Positions 8,139 to 16,741 of a stretch of 19,882 bases of DNA are shown piece after piece. Position 1 is the first letter of the stretch, and every line of letters begins with the position of its first letter. A program made the position numbers and the translations under genes. The stretch spans positions 1-19,882 of the forward strand of contig JASLIR010000300.1 of NCBI GenBank assembly GCA_030152125.1, given 5' to 3'. The notes below the pieces were generated by a model that saw only the letters and a list, made by a program, of their open reading frames with translations, had not been told where the DNA came from and did no database searches. The DNA is from Alkanindiges sp. (GTDB taxonomy: Bacteria; Pseudomonadota; Gammaproteobacteria; Pseudomonadales; Moraxellaceae).

Positions 8139-9293
8139 TTAGTTCAATTCTGAGTCAGTTGGTGCCATTTCAACCGCCAGCACGCTTTGCTGCTGGCTGA
8201 GCAAACTCAAAATAGGCCGGGTCAGCACATCATAGCGCCAGCCCAGCAGATATTCCGGCAGGCTGGCCTCATCTTCCTTAAAGGCCACCAGGTTAAGCAT
8301 GGCACTTAACCACTTTTTGCGCAGCAATACTTCAAGCGGCACCTGAATACTGCTACTTACTGCCTCGGCATAGTGGTATACCTGATCCAGCAACTCATTA
8401 TTTTTATGCCGGATTGGGCGTGGCAGGCGCTGCGGCCACTGTGATGATTCAGGCAAAAAGCGCAGCAAATCCAAAATCGTCTTGCCATGCTCGCGGAAAA
8501 TATTGGGCCGTAGCTCTTTAATTTGCTGCAGGTGATAGGCATTCATCGGCTGCTTATCCAGCAAATCCAGCAGGGTGCTGTTCTTAAAAATAAAACTTTT
8601 GGGCTGATCGGTTGCCCGGGCAATCTGCTCACGCCACACACACAGCTGCTGCAATTGTGCCAGCTGTTTACGGCTATGGCGGAAGCTGGCCACCTCGGTA
8701 TACAGCTCGGTTAATGGCGTTTCATAGGCCACTTCTTTGGCTGCAATCTCGCAGTCCTGCAGTACATAGTCCCACAGCTCCTTAAGCTGCAAACGGTCTT
8801 TTACTTTTTTGGCCAGCGCTGGTAAATGGATCACATCATTGGCAGCATACTGCAACTGCTCCGGCCGCAATGGACGTGCCAGCCAGTCGGAACGGGTTTC
8901 ACCTTTGTCTATACGGATGTTGAGTTCCTGATCCAGCGCCTGCTGGTAGCTCATTTGCAAGCCATGGCCTAAATATGCAAGGCCAATCTGGGTATCAAAA
9001 ATATTGGTCAGTGGTTTCTGGTCAGCATAATAGTGAATCAGGTCTAGATCTTCACCGCAGGCATGCAGAATGTTTTGCTTGGCATTAAAAATAAGCAGCC
9101 AAAGGTCGGTCAAGTCCAGACTTTGCCCGTCCAGCAAAAAGACCTGATCATCCACATTAATTTGTAGCAAACCCAAGCATGGTCGTAAGGTATTGACCTT
9201 CATAAACTCTGTATCTAGCGCATATGTGTCCGTGTTGGCCATATACGAATACAGTTCATACAGCTGGTCCTGCTGATTGATGTACCGAAACAT
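8139..9293 (-). CDS. rnd: Ribonuclease D
   Basis: 3'-5' exoribonuclease of the DEDDy group that trims tRNA and small RNA precursors. Exonuclease motifs are present: I with Asp27 and Glu29 in LDTEF, II with Asp82 in HACGEDLD, and III with Tyr149 and Asp153 in LQYAANDVIHL. The C-terminal half contains the HRDC-type helical region. Its 384 residues match the family (about 375). The ATG follows GGTGGAAAAGGG, a good ribosome site. It is flanked by ycgL downstream and recR, which has its own terminator, upstream. Confidence 0.95.
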   Translation of the reverse strand: MFRYINQQDQLYELYSYMANTDTYALDTEFMKVNTLRPCLGLLQINVDDQVFLLDGQSLDLTDLWLLIFNAKQNILHACGEDLDLIHYYADQKPLTNIFDTQIGLAYLGHGLQMSYQQALDQELNIRIDKGETRSDWLARPLRPEQLQYAANDVIHLPALAKKVKDRLQLKELWDYVLQDCEIAAKEVAYETPLTELYTEVASFRHSRKQLAQLQQLCVWREQIARATDQPKSFIFKNSTLLDLLDKQPMNAYHLQQIKELRPNIFREHGKTILDLLRFLPESSQWPQRLPRPIRHKNNELLDQVYHYAEAVSSSIQVPLEVLLRKKWLSAMLNLVAFKEDEASLPEYLLGWRYDVLTRPILSLLSQQQSVLAVEMAPTDSELN

Positions 9294-9361
9294 CCCTTTT
9301 CCACCATGAAGTAACCGTGATATTAAGCCACGATTAACATTATTTTTACAAGTTAAATCAC

Positions 9362-9402
9362 AAAAAAAACAATTTATGCCTACTCATCAGAATAGGTATA
9401 AA
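9362..9402 (-). terminator. Intrinsic terminator of the metZ-ybaB-recR run
   Basis: On the minus strand TTTATACCTA pairs with TAGGCATAAA (9402-9393 with 9382-9373, one G.U) around a 10-base loop. TTG and T8 follow (A run 9362-9369). It lies 46 bp past the recR stop and upstream of rnd. Confidence 0.75.
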
Positions 9403-9447
9403 TTTCAAATAAATAGTGATTGCTTAATACACAAAAACCGATATTGC

Positions 9448-10044
9448 CTAACGTACGGAAAGACGATACTGCAGCGCCTGGCTCAAGGTGTGACTATCCA
9501 CGTACTCCAGTTCGCCGCCTTGCGGCACGCCCTGTGCAATACGCGTGACCTTAAGCGGCAGGTGCCGGGTTGCTTCCAGTAAATAATGTGCAGTTGCCTG
9601 CCCCTCTACAGTCGCATTGGTGGCCAGAATCACTTCCGCCACCTGCTCACCCTGCAAACGGTTTAACAGCAAGGGAATGCCTATTTCTTCCGGCCCAATG
9701 CCATCCAGTGGCGACAAATGCCCACCCAGCACAAAATAACGCCCTTTAAAACTACCGCTTTGTTCAATCGCCAGTACATCCGCTGGCGATTCCACCACAC
9801 ACAATAAATGGGTATCCCGCTCTGGCGAGCCGCAAATATCACACACCTCTGCTTCAGACAAACTGCGGCACAGGCTGCATTGCTGAATATGCTGCATGGC
9901 ATTGGTCAGCGCATTGGCCAAATCCAGCGCCCCATAACGGTTGCGTGCCAGCAAGTGCAGCGCCATGCGCTGCGCCGACTTTGGCCCTACGCCCGGCAAA
10001 ACCCGCAAACGCTGTACCAGATCATCAAACAGGGGACTAAACAA
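9448..10044 (-). CDS. recR: Recombination mediator protein RecR
   Basis: RecFOR-pathway protein that forms a DNA clamp and helps load RecA at gaps. The 198-residue product has the helix-hairpin-helix [17 protein letters not shown] (16-32), a C4 zinc finger (Cys56, Cys59, Cys68, Cys71) and a Toprim domain starting [14 protein letters not shown] (81-94). The frame begins at TTG (10044), giving the family-typical [11 protein letters not shown]. An ATG at about 10051 is out of frame and soon stops, so TTG is the likely start. It follows ybaB by 16 bp, the usual ybaB-recR pair; dnaX is not adjacent. Confidence 0.95.
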   Translation of the reverse strand: MFSPLFDDLVQRLRVLPGVGPKSAQRMALHLLARNRYGALDLANALTNAMQHIQQCSLCRSLSEAEVCDICGSPERDTHLLCVVESPADVLAIEQSGSFKGRYFVLGGHLSPLDGIGPEEIGIPLLLNRLQGEQVAEVILATNATVEGQATAHYLLEATRHLPLKVTRIAQGVPQGGELEYVDSHTLSQALQYRLSVR

Positions 10045-10060
10045 TCCGCATTAATCCCTA

Positions 10061-10390
10061 TTAGAACAGGCCAGCCAGGCCCGGTGGCAAGCCCATGTTG
10101 CCATTGGCACTTTTCAGCTTGTCATCGGACACTTTTTCGGCCTGACGCACTGCATCATTAATTGCAGCAGCAATTAAATCTTCAATCATGTCTGCATCGT
10201 CTTTTAACAGTTCAGGATCAATCTGGATACGCTTTACCACAAAGCGCCCGGTCATGCTCACTTTTACCAGGCCACCACCTGCTTCGGCATGTACCTCGGT
10301 ATTGGCAAGTTCTTCTTTAGCCTTTTTAACGTTGGCTTCCATGTCTTTTTGCATGCGCTGTGCTTGCTGCATTAACATATTGATGTTCAT
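10061..10390 (-). CDS. ybaB: YbaB/EbfC nucleoid-associated protein
   Basis: Small dimeric DNA-binding protein, 109 residues. The N-terminal coiled helix [20 protein letters not shown] and the central [19 protein letters not shown] strand region are typical, as is the Gly/Pro-rich C-terminus. The frame can open at a GTG (10393), but the ATG one codon later sits 7 bp after AGGAG and is preferred. It precedes recR by 16 bp. metZ lies 78 bp upstream with no obvious terminator in between, so readthrough from metZ is possible. Confidence 0.93.
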   Translation of the reverse strand: MNINMLMQQAQRMQKDMEANVKKAKEELANTEVHAEAGGGLVKVSMTGRFVVKRIQIDPELLKDDADMIEDLIAAAINDAVRQAEKVSDDKLKSANGNMGLPPGLAGLF

Positions 10391-10468
10391 CACATCGCTC
10401 CTTTCAACATAACCAGTATAATCAACAATATAAATTACAACTTCAATCTGGCACTTAAAACCGGCTCA

Positions 10469-11662
10469 TCAGCCAAGGCCCAGCGCCAGATCAGCCTTAA
10501 TATCCTCAATATCTTCCAGCCCCACCGATACCCGGATCAAGCCTTCCTCAATCCCCGCTTCACGTTTTGCCTGCTCAGACAAACGGCCATGCGTGGTGGT
10601 CGCCGGATGGGTAATGGTGCTTTTGGCATCACCCAGATTACCGGTAATGGAAATAAACCGGGTCTGGTCAATCACACGCCAGGCTGCCTCTCTGCCACCT
10701 TTTACCACAAAGGACACAATACCGCCAAAGGCACGTTGCTGCTGTTTGGCTAGTTGATGCCCCGGGCTGTCCGGCAGGCCACTATAATATACTTTTTCCA
10801 CCGCCGGGTGCTGTGCCAGCCAGCCAGCCAGTTCTAGTGCACTTTTAGAATGCGCATCCATACGTAAACGCAGGGTTTCCAGTCCTTTTACAAACACCCA
10901 GGCATTAAATGGGCTCATGGAAGGACCACAACTGCGCACTACGCCAAACACTTCTTCCAGTAACTTGCTGTTGCCGACCACCGCACCACCCAGCGCACGG
11001 CCCTGCCCATCCAGATACTTGGTTGCAGAATGAATCACCAGATCCACCCCGAACTTTAATGGCTGCTGTAACGCCGGAGTACACAGGCAGTTATCTACCG
11101 CAAACAAAATATCGTGCTGGTGGGCCAAGTCGGACAAGGCCTGTAAATCGGCCACTTCCGATAGCGGATTACTGGGCGACTCACAGAAAAACAGCCTGGT
11201 ACGGCCAGATTGCACGGCAGCCTGCCATTGGGCCAGATCAGCCAGATCCACAAAGCTGACATCCACCCCAAACTTGCGCATGTATTTATCAAACAGCGTA
11301 GTCGTGGTGCCAAACACCGCCCGTGAACATACCACATGATCCCCGGCTTTTAAAAATGCCAACGCCACTGCCAGAATAGCCGCCATACCGGAAGCCGTTG
11401 CCACACAGCGCTCACCACCTTCCAGGGCCGCCAGACGCTGTTCAAACATGCGCACGGTGGGGTTGGTAAAGCGCGAATAGATATTACCCTGCACTTCACC
11501 GGAAAAGTGTGCCGCTGCATCTGCTGCACTGTGATAAACAAACGATGAAGTCAGAAAAATCGGTTCACCATGCTCACCTTCTGCGGTACGCTGATGACCT
11601 GTTCTTAAGGCAACGGTATCAAAATGAGAAGATATCTGGGAATGGTCAGTGGGCTGACTCAT
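10469..11662 (-). CDS. metZ: O-succinylhomoserine sulfhydrylase
   Basis: PLP enzyme of the Cys/Met metabolism family that makes homocysteine directly from O-succinylhomoserine and sulfide. The 397-residue product has the phosphate-binding SGMAA (91-95), YSRFTNPT (62-69), Asp190 (AVDN) that contacts the PLP ring nitrogen, and the Schiff-base Lys215 in HSATKYLDGQGR. The last motif is characteristic of MetZ rather than MetB or MetC. The ATG follows CAGGTTTTTTCTC. A small hairpin, GGTGC-GTA-GCACC, lies about 22 bp upstream, but I see no S-box or other SAM-riboswitch architecture. Confidence 0.92.
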   Translation of the reverse strand: MSQPTDHSQISSHFDTVALRTGHQRTAEGEHGEPIFLTSSFVYHSAADAAAHFSGEVQGNIYSRFTNPTVRMFEQRLAALEGGERCVATASGMAAILAVALAFLKAGDHVVCSRAVFGTTTTLFDKYMRKFGVDVSFVDLADLAQWQAAVQSGRTRLFFCESPSNPLSEVADLQALSDLAHQHDILFAVDNCLCTPALQQPLKFGVDLVIHSATKYLDGQGRALGGAVVGNSKLLEEVFGVVRSCGPSMSPFNAWVFVKGLETLRLRMDAHSKSALELAGWLAQHPAVEKVYYSGLPDSPGHQLAKQQQRAFGGIVSFVVKGGREAAWRVIDQTRFISITGNLGDAKSTITHPATTTHGRLSEQAKREAGIEEGLIRVSVGLEDIEDIKADLALGLG

Positions 11663-12006
11663 GAGAAAAAACCTGCTTGGTGCTACGCACCTATCAAACT
11701 AAACAACGCAAACTGAACAATACACTGAACAACGTAAACCCGGACTACGCAAAAAGTGTTACAGACAACTTTTAAAACTGGCTTATTCTGAAAGCGTCCA
11801 TGCATAGCGTCAAGGATAAATTAGTATTAAATTTGCCTAAATTACAGACAATTGATTCAATTCACTGCAACTGTGTCAGTTATGCCAATCACCAAATATT
11901 TTCTGGGCTTAGAATCCAGATACTTTTGCATGAACTCACGGGTTGATCTGCCTGATGAATGCCGATCAACCGACTGCTCAGCAGCATTTTTACGGAGCTA
12001 TGGTGT
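11663..12006. other. Divergent intergenic region between metZ and the PhaC-like gene
   Basis: These 344 bp must hold the promoters for metZ (minus) and the PhaC-like hydrolase (plus). Visible structure is limited to the GGTGC-GTA-GCACC hairpin near metZ and a short direct repeat of CTGAACAA around 11709-11733. I find no confident -35/-10 pair, riboswitch or small gene. An in-frame ATG at 11959 is discussed under the hydrolase. Confidence 0.5.
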
Positions 12007-13104
12007 ATGCCGTTTTCTTTCAGCAATATTCGCAATTTGAGCCACAATCCCCGTTATCAGAACGCGTATGACCGTCTATTTGACAGAAAACCCCTAAAGC
12101 AGTCTGGCAGAACACTTTATGAGGTTGTGTATGACGATGCCTTAAGCAAGGTTCGTTATTACGCAGCGGCAGACACCGCACCGGTTAAACAGCGTATTCC
12201 GCTGGTGTTTGTGGCACCCCTGGCCATCAACATGGATATTTATGACCTGTTTACCGACCGCTCGCTGGTAAGCTACATGCAGCAGCAGGGTTTTAATGTG
12301 TACCTGATTGACTGGGGTTCGCCCAGCAGGGAACATGCCCAGCTAAACTTTGAGTATTATGTGGTAGATAAACTGCCACAGATGTTAACGGACATCCGCC
12401 AGCATGCAGGTGAGCAGGATTTAAGCCTGCACGGCTGGAGCATGGCCGGGGTGTTTGTACTGTTGCATACGGCATTAAGCAAAGACCCGCATATTAAAAA
12501 CCTGATTGTGCTGGGCACACCGGTTAACGCCTACGCATCCGGCTCGATTGGCCGCCTGTATAGCCGTGCTGGTGCCGGTTTAACCTGGTTACAACAAAAA
12601 ACCGGCTGGCACCCACGGCAGATTCCTGCAAAAATCATGCACTCCCCGGGCTGGAGCAATGCCCTGGGCTTTAAACTGCTTGACCCGGTTGGCACCCTGA
12701 AAGGCCATATTAACCTGGTGAAACAACTGGATGACCGCAAAGCGGTAGAAGCACATGCCACTCTGGGTGCCTTTTTAAATGACATGGTGGATTATCCGGG
12801 CGGCATCAACCGGGACATGCTGCTAAAAGTCTGGCTGGAAAACAGCCTGTACGCAGGAGAGTTCCCTATTGCCGGTAAAGTTGCCTATCTAAAAGATATT
12901 CACGCGTCCCTGCTGGCCGGCGGTGGCCGGGGTGACAATATGGTCACTGTGGATTCGGTACGCCCGCTTACCCGCGTGGTGGACTCTAGCGATGTGACCT
13001 TCACCACCATTCCCGGTGGTCATGTGGGCTTAATGGGTAGCCAGCAGGCTGCCGATGAATTCTGGCCCTTTATGGCACAATGGCTGGCTGCACGCTCCAA
13101 TTAA
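12007..13104 (+). CDS. PhaC-like alpha/beta hydrolase with Ser nucleophile
   Basis: Alpha/beta-hydrolase related to class III polyhydroxyalkanoate synthases, 365 residues from this start. The inferred triad is Ser145 in GWSMAG (143-148), Asp310 in GRGDNMV and His339 in PGGHVG. These fall close to C149/D302/H331 of the Allochromatium PhaC. IDWGSP (101-106) is also PhaC-like. True synthases use Cys in a GxCxGG box; here it is Ser, which points to a hydrolase or acyltransferase. The ATG at 12007 follows GGAG by 9 bp; an in-frame ATG at 11959 would add 16 residues without a clear ribosome site. A dehydrogenase gene follows 22 bp downstream, so the pair may handle hydroxyacyl compounds (inference). 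Confidence 0.8.
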   Translation: MPFSFSNIRNLSHNPRYQNAYDRLFDRKPLKQSGRTLYEVVYDDALSKVRYYAAADTAPVKQRIPLVFVAPLAINMDIYDLFTDRSLVSYMQQQGFNVYLIDWGSPSREHAQLNFEYYVVDKLPQMLTDIRQHAGEQDLSLHGWSMAGVFVLLHTALSKDPHIKNLIVLGTPVNAYASGSIGRLYSRAGAGLTWLQQKTGWHPRQIPAKIMHSPGWSNALGFKLLDPVGTLKGHINLVKQLDDRKAVEAHATLGAFLNDMVDYPGGINRDMLLKVWLENSLYAGEFPIAGKVAYLKDIHASLLAGGGRGDNMVTVDSVRPLTRVVDSSDVTFTTIPGGHVGLMGSQQAADEFWPFMAQWLAARSN

Positions 13105-13126
13105 ACTTTAAAATCAGGAATCAGGA

Positions 13127-14002
13127 ATGAGTATTCAATCTGTTGCATTTATTGGACTGGGTGCCATGGGCTGGCGTATGGCTGCCCATTTACCACAGGC
13201 ATTTGCCGATGTGCGGGTATGGAACCGTACCTTTGCCAAGGCCGTACAGCATGCAGCAGCATTTAATACTCAGGCTGTAAGCATTGAGCAGGCCGTACAG
13301 GCTGATGTGATATTTTCCTGCCTGCCCACCAGCCGTGAAGTGGAAGATATTATTGCCGCATACCCGCCCAAATCCGGCAGTATCTGGATTGACTGTACCA
13401 GTGGCGAGCCAGCTTCTGCACAAAAGCTGTCGCTACAGCTTAAAGCGCTTGGTGTGGCCTTTCTGGATGCCCCGGTATCCGGTCAGACGATTGGCGCCGA
13501 AAAAGGCACCCTGACCGTGATGGTGGGTGGCGATGCAGCAGCACTGGAGCGTGCCCTAAGCGCCATTCAGCCCTTTGCCGGGCTGATTCAGCATGTGGGT
13601 GGCAGTGGTGCCGGCTTTGCAGTAAAAGCCATTAACAACATGCTGCTGGCGGTAAACTTATGGGCAGCAGCAGAAGGCTTTAGTACCTTAAAAGCACATG
13701 GGGTGGATATGCAGGGTGCCTTAAAATGTATCAATGCATCCAGTGGCCGCAGCAATGCCACTGAAACCGTACTGCCACAACGCGTGTTTACCCGCGAATT
13801 CCCTAATACCTTTGCCCTTAACCTGCTGGCCAAGGATGCTGGTATTGCACTGGATTTAGTGCATAGCGCCAAATTGCCAGCGCCCCTGCTGGCTTTAACC
13901 CAAAGCCTGTACCGCGCGTCCAGTGATACCTCTCCCGTGGATAGCGATTTTTCTGCAGGCATTAAACTACTGGAAAGCTGGACAAAGGTTGAATTAAGCT
14001 AA
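13127..14002 (+). CDS. Beta-hydroxyacid dehydrogenase (3-hydroxyisobutyrate dehydrogenase family)
   Basis: NAD(P)-dependent oxidoreductase of the 6-phosphogluconate / 3-hydroxyisobutyrate dehydrogenase superfamily, 291 residues. The Rossmann motif FIGLGAMG is at 8-15, substrate-binding DAPVSG at 114-119 and GGSGAG at 158-163. Catalytic Lys167 and Asn171 lie in KAINN. VWNRT (31-35) after the second strand has Asn-Arg, which often goes with NADP preference. Its ATG is 22 bp after the hydrolase stop with an AGGA site, so the two genes are probably cotranscribed. The substrate cannot be assigned from sequence; a beta-hydroxyacid such as 3-hydroxyisobutyrate or tartronate semialdehyde is likely. 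Confidence 0.85.
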   Translation: MSIQSVAFIGLGAMGWRMAAHLPQAFADVRVWNRTFAKAVQHAAAFNTQAVSIEQAVQADVIFSCLPTSREVEDIIAAYPPKSGSIWIDCTSGEPASAQKLSLQLKALGVAFLDAPVSGQTIGAEKGTLTVMVGGDAAALERALSAIQPFAGLIQHVGGSGAGFAVKAINNMLLAVNLWAAAEGFSTLKAHGVDMQGALKCINASSGRSNATETVLPQRVFTREFPNTFALNLLAKDAGIALDLVHSAKLPAPLLALTQSLYRASSDTSPVDSDFSAGIKLLESWTKVELS

Positions 14003-14073
14003 GGCAGTTTTTCCGGTTCAGACCTTAGGTCATTAACCAATACATCATTCAGCATTAAAGCAGGGACAAAATC

Positions 14074-14499
14074 ATGGCATACGATGACCAAAATATATTT
14101 GCTAGAATTTTAAGAGGCGAATTGCCATGCATTAAGGTGTATGAGGATGACAAGGCACTGGCATTTATGGACATTATGCCGCAGGCAGAAGGTCATACCC
14201 TGGTGATCCCCAAAGAGCCGGCAGAAACCTTACTTGATCTTTCCCCGGAAGCAGCAGCGCACACCATTAATGTGGTGCAAAAAATTGGCAATGCCATTAA
14301 AAAGGGCCTGAATGCAGAAGGCATCGTACTGATGCAACTGAATGGCAGCTCGGCGGGCCAAACCGTACCGCACATCCATTTCCATCTGGTACCCGGCTCA
14401 ATCCATCAATTGGGACGCCATGCCAGCCAAATGGGCGATCAGGAAAAAATTAAGGCGCTGGCTGAAAGAATTAAAGCCGCGCTGGATGAGTTTTCATAG
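14074..14499 (+). CDS. HIT family nucleotide-binding hydrolase
   Basis: Histidine-triad protein of 141 residues, HINT/Fhit-like. The triad reads HIHFHL at 100-105, with His102 as the expected nucleophile. NIFARILRGELPC at the N-terminus and GHTLVIPKEP at 40-49 are classic HIT signatures. Members hydrolyse nucleoside phosphoramidates or dinucleoside polyphosphates; the substrate here is unknown. The ATG follows an AGGGA site. It lies 71 bp after the dehydrogenase and ends before an intrinsic terminator, so it may be the last gene of a short plus-strand unit. Confidence 0.92.
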   Translation: MAYDDQNIFARILRGELPCIKVYEDDKALAFMDIMPQAEGHTLVIPKEPAETLLDLSPEAAAHTINVVQKIGNAIKKGLNAEGIVLMQLNGSSAGQTVPHIHFHLVPGSIHQLGRHASQMGDQEKIKALAERIKAALDEFS

Positions 14500-14518
14500 A
14501 ATTAGTTTTTAAAATTAA

Positions 14519-14550
14519 GGGCAGACATCTTAGGGATGCCTGCCCGTTTT
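14519..14550 (+). terminator. Intrinsic terminator after the HIT gene
   Basis: GGGCAGACATC (14519-14529) pairs with GATGCCTGCCC (14535-14545) with one mismatch and a 5-base loop; TTTT follows at 14547-14550. It lies 20 bp past the HIT stop and between convergent genes. Confidence 0.75.
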
Positions 14551-14557
14551 CTAAGGA

Positions 14558-15109
14558 TTATTTTTTGCCTGGCTTAGGTTGCTTGGCCTGATTAGCGGGT
14601 GAATTCACACTGCTCTGCTGAATATTTACGCTAATGCTTTTCTCACTGATAACCTGCCCGCGTGCAGAACTCACACGTGCGGTAAGCTGGTGCGTACCAC
14701 GGTCCACATTTTCAGTATCCACGCTGGCACCAGCCCCGGCACCTATCAGTTTACCATCCAGTAAAATAACCATGCTGTCACCATCCGCCAGCGCCGGGCT
14801 CACCTCAACACTTACTTCCAGTGGCTCCGGCTTTCTAATTGCCTGATCATTTAACGGCGACACAAAGTTAAGCCGGTATTGCGTAGGCCGTGCTGCATTA
14901 GCAGCCTGTGCAGGTTGGTTTAGCTCTGCCGGATTAAGGCTTGGCACAATGGATAACGGCGGTAAATCAACCACTTTCGCATTTTTAGATGGCGAATCGC
15001 TATAAACCGTATTACCTGCGGCATCGACTGTTTTATAAACTGTTGCATAGGCGCTTCCTGTGCTCATCGCAACAAGCACAGCCAGCAATGGCACTGTCCA
15101 GTTTCTCAC
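14558..15109 (-). CDS. DUF4124 domain periplasmic protein
   Basis: Exported protein of 183 residues from the GTG at 15109. A signal peptide of about 22 residues (RNWTVPLLAVLVAMSTGSAYA) is followed by a DUF4124 segment (TVYKTVDAAGNTVYSDSPS), an Ala/Gln/Pro linker (about 56-74) and an Ig-like beta domain (about 83-160, ending VSVNIQQ-like). The tail is basic. An ATG at 15142 in frame would put 11 residues, including acidic ones, before the signal peptide and has no ribosome site, whereas GAGGG precedes the GTG by 7 bp. The function of DUF4124 proteins is not established. It converges on the HIT gene. Confidence 0.8.
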   Translation of the reverse strand: MRNWTVPLLAVLVAMSTGSAYATVYKTVDAAGNTVYSDSPSKNAKVVDLPPLSIVPSLNPAELNQPAQAANAARPTQYRLNFVSPLNDQAIRKPEPLEVSVEVSPALADGDSMVILLDGKLIGAGAGASVDTENVDRGTHQLTARVSSARGQVISEKSISVNIQQSSVNSPANQAKQPKPGKK

Positions 15110-15261
15110 CTTTGTTCCCTCACAATTATCAAGCCAAATCATTCAAACTGAAGTCATTAATTTCCTATGTACTATTATGAACTAAAAACCGGGCCAGCTT
15201 TTACCGTTGGTAAGCCTTTTTAAACCTTTTACACTTTTCATAAATCAAATCACATAAAAAC

Positions 15262-15286
15262 AAAAAAGAACCGTTAAAGGTTCTTT
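15262..15286 (-). terminator. Intrinsic terminator of the LLM monooxygenase gene
   Basis: AAAGAACC (15265-15272) pairs perfectly with GGTTCTTT (15279-15286) around a 6-base loop. On the minus strand the stem runs into T6 and further T-rich sequence. It lies 20 bp past the LLM stop and marks the 3' end of the CDPS-LLM region. Confidence 0.75.
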
Positions 15287-15306
15287 CCGTGCATAAACAA
15301 GACTGA

Positions 15307-16650
15307 CTACACGCTGTTAAGAGGTTTTAAGCCCAAATGTTCCCTTAAAGTCTGTCCGGTATATTCCTTGCGGAACAGACCGCGACGCACCAGCTCCGGC
15401 ACTACCAAACTGGTAAAATCCTCCAGCGCGGTGGGCAAATGGCTAAACAGCAGCATAAAACCATCTGCGGCATGGTTTTCAAACCACTGCTCCAGGTCAT
15501 CAGCAATCTCTTCTGGGGTACCAATTAAAGTGCGGTGGCCGCCCGCACCCATATGGTAAAGCAGTTCACGGTAGGTCGGCTTATGCTTTCTAATCCAGTC
15601 CAGTACCAGTTTTTGCCGGCTCTGGTGCGATTGTGTGGTGGGAATATAAGCCGCCAGCTGTACCGGCTGATCCAGTTGAGACCGATCCTGTTGTAGAGCA
15701 GAAATATCCAGTTTAATATCAATATAGGATAAAATACTGTTAAAAATTACCACTGGGTCAAGGTTCTGCTGCAGTTGCTCATATTTTTCCTGTGCCTCCT
15801 GCCGTGACCTGCCCACCACGGTAGAAATACCCGGCAAAACCAATACATCATTTGCCGAACGGCCATAAGCTGCTGCCTGCTGTTTTAAATCCTGATAAAA
15901 CTGCTGTGAGGCTGCCAGCTCCTGCTGGGCAGTAAATACCAGCTCTGCGGTGCGGGCAGCCAGCGCCATGCCTTCCCCGGAAGAACCAGCTTGGGCAATC
16001 ACCGGCCTGCCCTGTGCTGAGCGTGGTGTATTCAAAGGACCACGCACCGAAAAATGTGCGCCCCGGTGGCTTAATAGCCTTAACTTACTGGCATCCGCCC
16101 ACTGCCCGCTACTTTTATCACGGATAAAGGCATCACCGGCCCAGCTATCCCATAAACCGCTCACCACATCCACAAACTCTTCGGCCCGGGCATAACGCAC
16201 ATCATGTGCCAAATGGCTTTCAAGGTTAAAATTCTCGCCACCACCCAGCGCAGTCACCACATTCCAGCCTGCACGCCCTTTACTTAATACATCCAGCGAG
16301 GCAAAACGCCTTGCCACATTAAATGGTTCGTTATAGCTGGTATTCACTGTTCCAATAAGCCCGATACGGCTGGTAATCATCGCCAGTGCGGGCAAAACGG
16401 TTAAGGGGTCCCAGCGCGAGGTATGGGTATTGCGGGATAGTAATTCGGGCTGTAATGAACCCAGCTCAAAGTTGTCATTCATAAACAGCGCATCAAAACC
16501 TGCCTGTTCCAGCAATTGCGCATAGCGGACATAATGCTGGATATCAAATGCGGCATCCAGTTGTGCATCCGGGTGGCGCCAGCCAGCCAGATGACTGCCC
16601 GCCCCGGATAAAAACGCCCCAAGGCGTATGTGATCCTGCCGCTTTGCCAT
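15307..16650 (-). CDS. LLM-class flavin-dependent monooxygenase, NtaA/SnaA/DszA family
   Basis: FMN-dependent TIM-barrel monooxygenase of 447 residues, needing a separate flavin reductase. Family signatures in order are GSHLAGWRHPDA near 18-29, FNVARRFASLDVLSKGRAGWNVVT at about 109-132 (written here as a range with key GWNVVT), a pocket near PVIAQAGSSGEG (about 216-227), and the C-terminal FSHLP...VVPELVRRGLFR. This family includes enzymes for sulfur-compound and aminopolycarboxylate breakdown, and also SnaA, which oxidises a cyclic peptide antibiotic. It lies 91 bp downstream of the CDPS gene on the same strand, but a strong hairpin (16678-16706) intervenes. It may thus be the third enzyme of the diketopiperazine pathway or an independent sulfur-scavenging gene. 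No reductase gene is in the window. Confidence 0.9.
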   Translation of the reverse strand: MAKRQDHIRLGAFLSGAGSHLAGWRHPDAQLDAAFDIQHYVRYAQLLEQAGFDALFMNDNFELGSLQPELLSRNTHTSRWDPLTVLPALAMITSRIGLIGTVNTSYNEPFNVARRFASLDVLSKGRAGWNVVTALGGGENFNLESHLAHDVRYARAEEFVDVVSGLWDSWAGDAFIRDKSSGQWADASKLRLLSHRGAHFSVRGPLNTPRSAQGRPVIAQAGSSGEGMALAARTAELVFTAQQELAASQQFYQDLKQQAAAYGRSANDVLVLPGISTVVGRSRQEAQEKYEQLQQNLDPVVIFNSILSYIDIKLDISALQQDRSQLDQPVQLAAYIPTTQSHQSRQKLVLDWIRKHKPTYRELLYHMGAGGHRTLIGTPEEIADDLEQWFENHAADGFMLLFSHLPTALEDFTSLVVPELVRRGLFRKEYTGQTLREHLGLKPLNSV

Positions 16651-16677
16651 AAATTACCTGTTTAAACCTGATGCTAA

Positions 16678-16706
16678 ACAGCAGGCCGAATCTCTCGGCC
16701 TGCTGT
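16678..16706 (-). terminator. Hairpin between the CDPS and LLM genes
   Basis: A perfect 12-bp GC-rich stem, ACAGCAGGCCGA (16678-16689) with TCGGCCTGCTGT (16695-16706), closes a 5-base loop. It is 36 bp past the CDPS stop. On the minus strand only TTT follows, so it is a partial terminator or an RNA-processing or stabilising hairpin rather than a clean stop. Confidence 0.6.
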
Positions 16707-16741
16707 ATGACAGTGTATGTTAGATAGCCTGCACAGCAATA

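Noticed and set aside
11663..11850. SAM riboswitch upstream of metZ
   Set aside because: Only one 5-bp hairpin is visible; the multi-helix core of known SAM riboswitch classes is not apparent.
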